Origin: Nitrospiria bacterium
GTDB taxonomy: Bacteria; Nitrospirota; UBA9217
Assembly (NCBI GenBank): GCA_919901555.1
Contig: CAKKPG010000120.1
Coordinates: 1 to 36,944, forward strand
Length of the DNA: 36,944 nt
Reading direction: 5' to 3'
Shown: positions 31,735 to 36,944 of the stretch, one piece after another
Layout: each line of letters begins with the position of its first letter
Position numbering within the stretch: the stretch's first letter is position 1
Position numbers and translations under genes: made by a program
Notes under the pieces: model-generated
What the model was told of the DNA's origin: nothing
Database searches by the model: none
Seen by the model: only the letters and a program-made list of their open reading frames with translations

Positions 31735-32475
31735 GTGAACAGGGACCCCCGCACGGTCATGGTGGTGGACGGAAACACGTCCATGCTCTTCTATCTCGGG
31801 ATGCTGCTCAAGAGGCTTGAGTACCACGTCTCCACATCCCGGAGCGCCGAGGAGGCGCTCCGCATGATGGAAGAAACGGTCCCTTCCCTTGTGCTTACGG
31901 ACATCGCCCTGCCCCGGATGAGCGGCATCAACCTCCTCAAGCGCATCAAAGACACCCCGAAGCTCACGACCGTACCCGTGATCCTGATCACCGCAGAGAG
32001 CGACCCCGGTATGAAGGATACCTGCCTGCGCGCCGGCTGTGCGGCGTACCTCGGTAAACCGGTGGAGCCCGGCGCACTCTACCGCGCCATTCAATCTGCA
32101 ACAGAATCCCTGCCCCGGGAGAACATCCGCCTCAGCACGTCCCTCAAGGTCCTCGTCGGGGACGGGACCACCCTCGGAGGGGGCGCTCGAACCGAGTATG
32201 CGACGGCAATATCCGAGGGCGGCCTCTACGTGAGGACGCTCTACCCGCTGCCCAGGAACACTCTTGCGCCGATCTCGATCTTCATGGGCGACCACGAGAT
32301 CCGGGCGAAGGCGGTGGTGCTCTACACCTTCTCCGTGGGCGCGGGGCCGTTCCTGGAGCCGGGTATGGGGCTGAAATTTGTGGAGATCGGCGAGGGGGAC
32401 CGGAAGGTCATCCAGGACTTCATCAAGGAACAGCTCACCAGCGATCTGACGCCGGCGCCGGACCTCAATCCCTAG
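31735..32475 (+). CDS. Response regulator with C-terminal PilZ-like domain
   Basis: This 246-residue protein has a receiver domain at 1-125: MVVDGN replaces the usual DD-acid start, and the phosphoacceptor Asp is in VLTDIALPRMSG. A PilZ-like domain (about 133-240) follows, with RLSTSLKVLVG, TAISEGGLYVRT and LGP-type GMGLKFVEIGEGDRKVIQDFI. Canonical c-di-GMP-binding PilZ domains have RxxxR and D/NxSxxG. Here the second appears as SEGG and the first is weak, so ligand binding is doubtful. The start is GTG 31735, just after the first regulator. An AAGGAG within the end of that gene could serve it. Confidence 0.85.
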   Translation: MNRDPRTVMVVDGNTSMLFYLGMLLKRLEYHVSTSRSAEEALRMMEETVPSLVLTDIALPRMSGINLLKRIKDTPKLTTVPVILITAESDPGMKDTCLRAGCAAYLGKPVEPGALYRAIQSATESLPRENIRLSTSLKVLVGDGTTLGGGARTEYATAISEGGLYVRTLYPLPRNTLAPISIFMGDHEIRAKAVVLYTFSVGAGPFLEPGMGLKFVEIGEGDRKVIQDFIKEQLTSDLTPAPDLNP

Positions 32476-32478
32476 GCC

Positions 32479-33702
32479 TCAGTTCGCGGTCCTGTCTGTT
32501 CTCTTCTTTTTTTTCTTGGGCGATCCCGAGCGTTTTGACTTGGAAACCGAAGGCTCTTTCTTCTGCTCCACCGTTGCCGTCGGCGGCTGGGGCGCGATCG
32601 GCACGGGGGCCTGCGGCTGCTGAGGCACGCTGTGGGACGGGGCCGCCGGCCGCTGGGCGGTGTTCCGGTAATAGTAAGCGGCCGCGCCGAGGGCAAGCAG
32701 CGCCGTCGCGGCGATAAGGGCTTTTTTGAAGGGCCCCATGGCACGCATCTTCGTGATGACCATGGTCTCGCTTTCGGACAGCGCCTGAAGCACGCCGTTC
32801 TCAACGAGGTGATCCGATACCCTCTTGAGCGAGGCGGATTTGGTCGTGCCCGCGATCCTCCTGCCCAGGGCCCGCGCGAGCTCCTGGACGGAGCCGTACC
32901 GTCGGTGCGGTTTTTTCCTGAGGCACTTTTTGATGATCCACTGGAGCCGGCGCGGGATGCGGTCGTTGAGGCCTCGCGGCGAAATGTACCCGTCCCTCAG
33001 GATCTTGGCGCTTACGGAGCGGGTCTCGTCGTCCTGGAAGGGCTTGAGGCCGGTGAACATCTCGTAGAGCACGATGCCGAAGGAAAAGATGTCCGACTGG
33101 ACGTCGAGGGACTGGCCGAGGATCTGCTCCGGGGACATGTAGGCAGGCGTGCCGAGGAACGTGCCGGGCTGGGTCAGGGTCTGGAGCTTCTTGGTGTGGG
33201 CGATGCCGAAATCCATCAGCTTCACCTCGCCGTTCCGCTTGACCATGATGTTGCTCGGCTTGATGTCGCGGTGGATGAGGCCGCGCATGTGGGCGTAGTC
33301 CAGGGCGCTGCAGGCCTGGAGCGCGATCATGACCCCGACGTCCACGGGCAGCGGGCCGGTCTTCTCGAGGATTTCGGCGAGGTCCGTCCCGTCGACGAAC
33401 TCCATGACGATGCAGTAGTCCGGCTTCTTCCAGTAATCGTAGATATGGACGATGTTCTCGTGCTGAAACGAAGCCGACGTCTTGGCCTCGCGCTCGAAGC
33501 GCTGCACGATCTGCTCGTCGCCGTGGTACGCTTTCTTGAGCTCCTTGATCGCCACGGGCCGGTCGAGGGACTTCTGAACCGCCTTGTACACGGTGGCCAT
33601 GCCGCCCGTGCCGAGCTCGCCTCGTATCTCGTATTCGTCTTTTAATCTGGGTATAGAGTTCATGATAGTTCCGGCAGCGAAGGGAAGGTGTTGCGCCGTC
33701 AT
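32479..33702 (-). CDS. Hanks-type Ser/Thr protein kinase, membrane-anchored
   Basis: This 407-residue protein has a complete kinase domain (about 24-285): G-loop GELGTGGMATVYKA, K53 in AIKELK, the catalytic loop HRDIKPSN (144-151), DFG (164-166) and GTPAYMSPEQ. A linker and a single membrane helix (about 327-345) follow. The outer tail is rich in Pro and Gln and ends in a Lys/Arg cluster (KSKRSGSPKKKKKRTDR). No PASTA sensor is present. The ATG (33702) overlaps the stop of the PP2C gene as ATGA, so translation is coupled; ATG 33663 is an alternative start. Kinase, phosphatase and two FHA readers form one phosphosignal unit. Confidence 0.92.
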   Translation of the reverse strand: MTAQHLPFAAGTIMNSIPRLKDEYEIRGELGTGGMATVYKAVQKSLDRPVAIKELKKAYHGDEQIVQRFEREAKTSASFQHENIVHIYDYWKKPDYCIVMEFVDGTDLAEILEKTGPLPVDVGVMIALQACSALDYAHMRGLIHRDIKPSNIMVKRNGEVKLMDFGIAHTKKLQTLTQPGTFLGTPAYMSPEQILGQSLDVQSDIFSFGIVLYEMFTGLKPFQDDETRSVSAKILRDGYISPRGLNDRIPRRLQWIIKKCLRKKPHRRYGSVQELARALGRRIAGTTKSASLKRVSDHLVENGVLQALSESETMVITKMRAMGPFKKALIAATALLALGAAAYYYRNTAQRPAAPSHSVPQQPQAPVPIAPQPPTATVEQKKEPSVSKSKRSGSPKKKKKRTDRTAN

Positions 33703-34460
33703 AATTCCACTATGGTCACCACAACGGCGGTGATGTTGTCCACCCCGCCGCGCTCGTTCGCCAAGCGGATGAGTTCTTCCACAACGGCCTCGGGCGTCGT
33801 CCGGGCGAGGACCGCGGCGATGTCGCCGTTTTCCACGAGCTCCGTGAGCCCGTCGGTGCAGAGGAGGAACGTGTCGTTCTTCTGGAGCGGAAGGGTCGCG
33901 TGGTCCACGGCCACTTCCCGGTCAATGCCCACGGCCCGCGTGATGATATGACGGTAGGGGTTGGTACGGGCCTGTTCGGAAGTGAGCCGCCCCGCCTTGA
34001 TCTGCTCCGCAACATAGGAGTGGTCGGTGGTGATCTGCTTCAACGTCCCCGACCGGAAGAGATAGGCGCGGCTGTCGCCGACGTGGGCGAGGTAGGCGGT
34101 GTCCCGCGACAGGAGCAGCGCGGTGATGGTGGTCCCCATGCCGGTGAGGGAGGGGTTCTGCGCGGCGGCATTGACTATCTTCTGGTTCGAAAGAGTGATG
34201 GAGTACCGGAGGGCCGACAGCTTCGGGTCCACGTCCTGGGTCAGGCTGAAAGGAGGCGTGAGGTGCTCGCCGGTGAGCAGGTCCGGCAGCACTTCGGTAA
34301 ACGTTTCCATGGCCATGCGGCTCGCGATCTCGCCGCCCTCGTGGCCGCCGATCCCGTCCGCCACCGCATAGAGCCCCAGACGGTCGTCGAGCAGGAAGGA
34401 GTCCTCGTTGTTCGCCCTCTTTTTTCCGGGGTCCGTGCCGCCTGAGGAGAGTATTTTCAT
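33699..34460 (-). CDS. PP2C-family protein phosphatase
   Basis: This 253-residue protein has all metal-binding motifs of bacterial PP2C (Stp/PrpC) enzymes: RANNEDSF, AVADGIGGHEGG, GTTITALLL, AHVGDSRAYLFR, TDHS, CTDGLTELV and GGVDNIT. It would remove phosphate from Ser/Thr residues set by the kinase encoded immediately downstream, with overlapping stop and start codons. It has no membrane segment. It lies third in the FHA-FHA-PP2C-kinase operon. Confidence 0.95.
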   Translation of the reverse strand: MKILSSGGTDPGKKRANNEDSFLLDDRLGLYAVADGIGGHEGGEIASRMAMETFTEVLPDLLTGEHLTPPFSLTQDVDPKLSALRYSITLSNQKIVNAAAQNPSLTGMGTTITALLLSRDTAYLAHVGDSRAYLFRSGTLKQITTDHSYVAEQIKAGRLTSEQARTNPYRHIITRAVGIDREVAVDHATLPLQKNDTFLLCTDGLTELVENGDIAAVLARTTPEAVVEELIRLANERGGVDNITAVVVTIVEL

Positions 34461-34491
34461 AATGCCATGACCTGTTTCCTTCGCCCTCTCG

Positions 34492-34929
34492 TTATTCGAT
34501 GACGTAGACCGATTCGCCGCGCTTTTCCACGAGCGCGAACTCGATGACCACCGCGCCCAGCTGGAACCGGGCGCCGTGGACCAGGTCCGACTGCTTGATG
34601 GAGTTCCCGTCCATGAAGGTGCCGTTCGTGCTCCCCAGGTCCTTGAGCACGAACTTGTTCCTGGAAAACTCGATGGCGGAGTGCATGCGCGAGACGGCGG
34701 GGTCGTCGATGATGATGTCGGAGCCCGTTCCCCGGCCGATGACGGTGCGGCCGCTCGTGATGGAGTACTCGGCGTCTTTTTTCGGCCCCGTCTTGATCAC
34801 CAGGGACGCGGCATACCGCTTCGGAATGTCGAGGTCCTCCTGGTCCGAATCGAGCCGGAGCGTACTGTCCTGCCCGGATGCCGTCTGGTCGCCGTCCTTC
34901 TCTTTTTTGTTCTCCCGGCCGGAACTCAT
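34492..34929 (-). CDS. FHA domain protein, second of two
   Basis: This 145-residue protein has an acidic, Ser/Thr-rich N-terminal part (DGDQTASGQDSTLRLDSDQED) that may be phosphorylated. A FHA domain (about 45-140) follows, with TVIGRGTGSDIIIDDPAVSR, MHSAIEF and LKDLGSTNGTFMDG. These are the residues that bind phosphothreonine. Start ATG 34929 is chosen because GGGAG lies 9 bases upstream; ATG 34938 would overlap it. It is probably a target and reader of the kinase encoded two genes on. Confidence 0.9.
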   Translation of the reverse strand: MSSGRENKKEKDGDQTASGQDSTLRLDSDQEDLDIPKRYAASLVIKTGPKKDAEYSITSGRTVIGRGTGSDIIIDDPAVSRMHSAIEFSRNKFVLKDLGSTNGTFMDGNSIKQSDLVHGARFQLGAVVIEFALVEKRGESVYVIE

Positions 34930-34947
34930 AGGGCTCATCTCCCTGGG

Positions 34948-35349
34948 CTATCTTATCTCGAACACCTTGCCGGCGCCCGAGTCTTCGAGGATGAACTGGA
35001 TGGTCGTGTCGCCGACCTGCACCCGGTCCCTGTTCTGCAGACGGGCCTGCTCCACCGGTCTTCCGTTGTGCAGCGTGCCGTTCGTGCTGCCCATGTCTTT
35101 GAGTATGAACGCGCCGTCGTCAAAGGATATGGACGCGTGCTGCCGCGAGATCAGGGCGTCTTTAACGGGGATATCGGCGGTCTTGTCCCTGCCGATGACG
35201 GTATGCGCTTTGGTGAGCGGGTATTCCATGCCCTCGGCATAGCCGTCGAGGATGACTATGGACGCGCGGTAGCGCTCAGGAATGTTGTGCGCCGACTGGG
35301 CCGGGACGCGGATCCGCGTGCTGTCGCCGCCCGACTCCTGTCCCTTCAT
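34948..35349 (-). CDS. FHA domain protein, first of two
   Basis: This 133-residue protein is a shorter cousin of the next gene product. It has a short N-terminal tail with Thr and Ser (GGDSTRIRVPAQ), then a FHA domain with HTVIGRDKTADIPVKDALISR, QHASISF and LKDMGSTNGTLHNG. ATG 35349 has GGAGGG 6 bases upstream. The open frame upstream to 35469 lies in the leader and promoter. The two FHA genes share both layout and N-terminal style, consistent with a tandem duplication. Confidence 0.9.
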   Translation of the reverse strand: MKGQESGGDSTRIRVPAQSAHNIPERYRASIVILDGYAEGMEYPLTKAHTVIGRDKTADIPVKDALISRQHASISFDDGAFILKDMGSTNGTLHNGRPVEQARLQNRDRVQVGDTTIQFILEDSGAGKVFEIR

Positions 35350-35412
35350 GTCTTTCCCTCCGTCCTGGTGAGCATCATGAGCGAATCGTTCCTCATGCGA
35401 GATATAGGTAGT

Positions 35413-35441
35413 AATATAGATTAAGATAAGGGAATCGTCAA
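35413..35441 (-). promoter_or_regulatory. Promoter of the FHA-FHA-PP2C-kinase operon
   Basis: On the minus strand TTGACG (35441-35436) and TATATT (35418-35413) are 17 bases apart, about 60 bases before the first FHA start codon. Confidence 0.75.
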
Positions 35442-35482
35442 GGCCAAAAAAGCGCTTCTGTTGCAGCAATTCCGTACACGCC

Positions 35483-35511
35483 TTGCTATTTTGGGTGCAA
35501 CCACCTATAAT
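35483..35511 (+). promoter_or_regulatory. Promoter of the BrkB-CNB gene
   Basis: TTGCTA (35483-35488) and a perfect TATAAT (35506-35511) are 17 bases apart. It lies back to back with the FHA-operon promoter, with 41 bases between the two -35 boxes. Confidence 0.75.
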
Positions 35512-35544
35512 AACGTCTCAGAAGTTCCCGAGGTCAGCGTTCCG

Positions 35545-36747
35545 ATGAAAACCGTGCTCACCGATGTCCTCAGAAAACTGCGGGTGGTGGTGTCCGAGGC
35601 CTTCTCGTCGTTCCGGAAGAACAACGACCTCACCGCCGCCTCGTCCCTGGCCTTCTCCGCGATGCTGGCGCTCATCCCGGCGCTCTTTCTCCTCACCTCG
35701 CTCGTGGGCGCCGCCGTCGGCTCGTCGCAGCAGGCGCTCGCACGAATGCAGGACATCGTCCAGGAGCTGATCCCCACCTACAGCCGGGAGATACTCCGGG
35801 AGGTGCAGTTCCTGACCACCCATACCACGACGATCGGCGCGGTGAATGCCGTCCTCCTTCTCTGGACCATCACCCCGCTGGTATCGGAGATGCGGCTGGT
35901 CCTCGGCATCGTCTTCAAAAAGAAAGCGGGCAGGCCGTTCCTGCTGGAAAAGCTCCTCGACGTGGCAATCACCATCGTTTTCCTTGTGGCGCTCTCGGCC
36001 ATGGCCGCGGCGGGCGTCGCCCTCGCCCTTGCCGGGCGATTTCACGCGTTTCAGTTCATCCCCGCGTACTTCGGCGGCTTTCTTCCCCTCCTCTTTGTGG
36101 CCGGCGTCGTGTTCGCGCTTTACTACCTCTTCGCCCCCCGGATGCGGACAGGCTGCTTCATCGCCGGCGCCCTCGTCACGTCGCTCCTGTGGTTCATGAT
36201 GAGGCCGGCCTTCACCTTCTTTCTAACCTATAATCCGGGATACGGCTTCGCCTTCGGTTCGTTCAAATCCTCCTTTGTGGTCCTCATCTGGATTTACTAC
36301 TCCATGGGCGTGTTCCTCTTCGGCGCAGAGACCGCGGCGAGCCTGGGCCGTACGGAGACGCTCTTCGTCAGAAAGCTCATGGAGGGGAAGCGGAATGTCC
36401 CCGGCCCGGTGCTGGAACGGCACGTAATGCGATACGACCGCGGGAGTGTCATCTTCTCCGAGGGCGACCGGGGCACGGAGATGTTCTCCGTGCTCTCCGG
36501 ACAGGTGGTGATCCGGAAGGGGGGCAAGGAGATCGCGATAATCCCGGCGGGAAAGTTCTTCGGTGAAATGTCATTTCTCCTCAGGGCGCCGCGAACGGCC
36601 ACGGCCGTGGCCCTGGACGACGTGGAGCTTGTCTCCATCAGCGACCGCACGATCGCCGCGCTCATGAGCGAATTTCCCGAATTCGTCTTCGAGATGCTCC
36701 GCGACATGGCGGCGCGGCTGCGGGAGACGAGCCGGCTCGTGGTATAA
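35545..36747 (+). CDS. YihY/BrkB membrane protein fused to a cyclic-nucleotide-binding domain
   Basis: This 400-residue protein has a BrkB/YihY part (about 1-275) with six likely membrane helices. It includes the family phrases LAFSAMLALIPALFLL, LLLWTITPLVSEMRLVLG, FTFFLTYNPGYGFAFGSF and LIWIYYSMGVFLFGAE. Residues about 285-400 form a cyclic-nucleotide-binding domain, with YDRGSVIFSEGDRGTEMFSV and then AGKFFGEMSFLLRAPRTATAVA. The phosphate-binding cassette keeps G-E and R-T-A, so cAMP or cGMP binding is possible. No DNA-binding domain follows. BrkB proteins have no settled function; the old RNase BN name is an error. The fusion suggests a ligand-gated membrane role. GAGGT lies about 10 bases before ATG 35545. 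Confidence 0.88.
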   Translation: MKTVLTDVLRKLRVVVSEAFSSFRKNNDLTAASSLAFSAMLALIPALFLLTSLVGAAVGSSQQALARMQDIVQELIPTYSREILREVQFLTTHTTTIGAVNAVLLLWTITPLVSEMRLVLGIVFKKKAGRPFLLEKLLDVAITIVFLVALSAMAAAGVALALAGRFHAFQFIPAYFGGFLPLLFVAGVVFALYYLFAPRMRTGCFIAGALVTSLLWFMMRPAFTFFLTYNPGYGFAFGSFKSSFVVLIWIYYSMGVFLFGAETAASLGRTETLFVRKLMEGKRNVPGPVLERHVMRYDRGSVIFSEGDRGTEMFSVLSGQVVIRKGGKEIAIIPAGKFFGEMSFLLRAPRTATAVALDDVELVSISDRTIAALMSEFPEFVFEMLRDMAARLRETSRLVV

Positions 36748-36944
36748 GCGGAGGCAATTGTGCGCAGCCACGGATACACTCGGATCTATTTTGTCCTTAA
36801 ACTCCGGGAGAATACCGCTTTCAACGGCAGGGGAGTTGTAGTATAATGCTGCGATTTTTACCGGACAAGCCGGAACCAAATATGCCAGGTCGACGGGTCG
36901 GCACGAAGAAATTCATAAAGAGGTTTGAAGCTTGGTAATTACTT

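Noticed and set aside
36846-36938. A 30-codon frame at the right end of the window
   Set aside because: It begins inside a TATAAT-like sequence, with no ribosome site and no known motif. The 36748-36944 stretch otherwise shows nothing supported beyond that possible -10 at 36842-36847.

Overview
The window (about 37 kb, GC-rich) looks like a chromosomal piece of a Gram-negative environmental bacterium, probably an anaerobe or microaerophile of the Nitrospirota or Desulfobacterota kind. The pointers are a B12-dependent ribonucleotide reductase, a Cus-type RND tripartite pump, ScpA/ScpB, HD-GYP and PilZ signalling proteins, and apparent use of UGA as selenocysteine. Intergenic spaces carry several families of short AT-rich or low-complexity inverted repeats. 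The taxon is an inference; no rRNA gene is present.

Region 1 (1-9.4 kb) starts with the tail of a probable c-type cytochrome and a 121-bp palindromic element. An HD-GYP protein follows, then a copper-handling set: a PCYCGC-type protein with an in-frame TGA at a conserved Cys position, a Met/His-rich small protein, a YtkA-like lipoprotein, and CusC/CusB/CusA homologues. CusA keeps the three methionines of the Cu(I)/Ag(I) path. A HTH regulator is followed by the broken tail of a second CusA.

Region 2 (9.4-15.1 kb, minus strand) holds two secreted proteins with strong terminators, then a tight operon: scpA, a HEAT-repeat protein, scpB, a MinD/FlhG-like ATPase and a J-domain/HTH fusion.

Region 3 (15.3-26.2 kb) holds a kinase-like protein, UspA, a DEAD-box helicase with a long leader, and nrdJ with a long leader. 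Further on are a zinc-ribbon protein with a histone-H1-like tail, a TtcA-like PP-loop protein, a MITE-like element, a stand-alone GspE N-domain protein, YjbQ, a DUF1573 protein and a small Lys/Ala-rich protein. The DUF1573 gene has a second in-frame TGA at a conserved Cys, followed by a SECIS-like hairpin.

Region 4 (26.5-31.1 kb) is metabolic: a class V aminotransferase, serA and purA, then tRNA-Lys and tRNA-Glu. Region 5 (31.3-36.7 kb) is signalling: two response regulators (one with a PilZ-like domain), and a minus-strand operon of two FHA proteins, a PP2C phosphatase and a Hanks-type kinase. That operon is divergent from a BrkB membrane protein fused to a cyclic-nucleotide-binding domain.

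The strongest candidates for something undescribed are the two likely selenoproteins, each with Sec in a conserved thiol motif of an exported protein. Next are the HEAT protein between the two condensin subunit genes and the palindromic element at 145-265 with mutually exclusive pairings.
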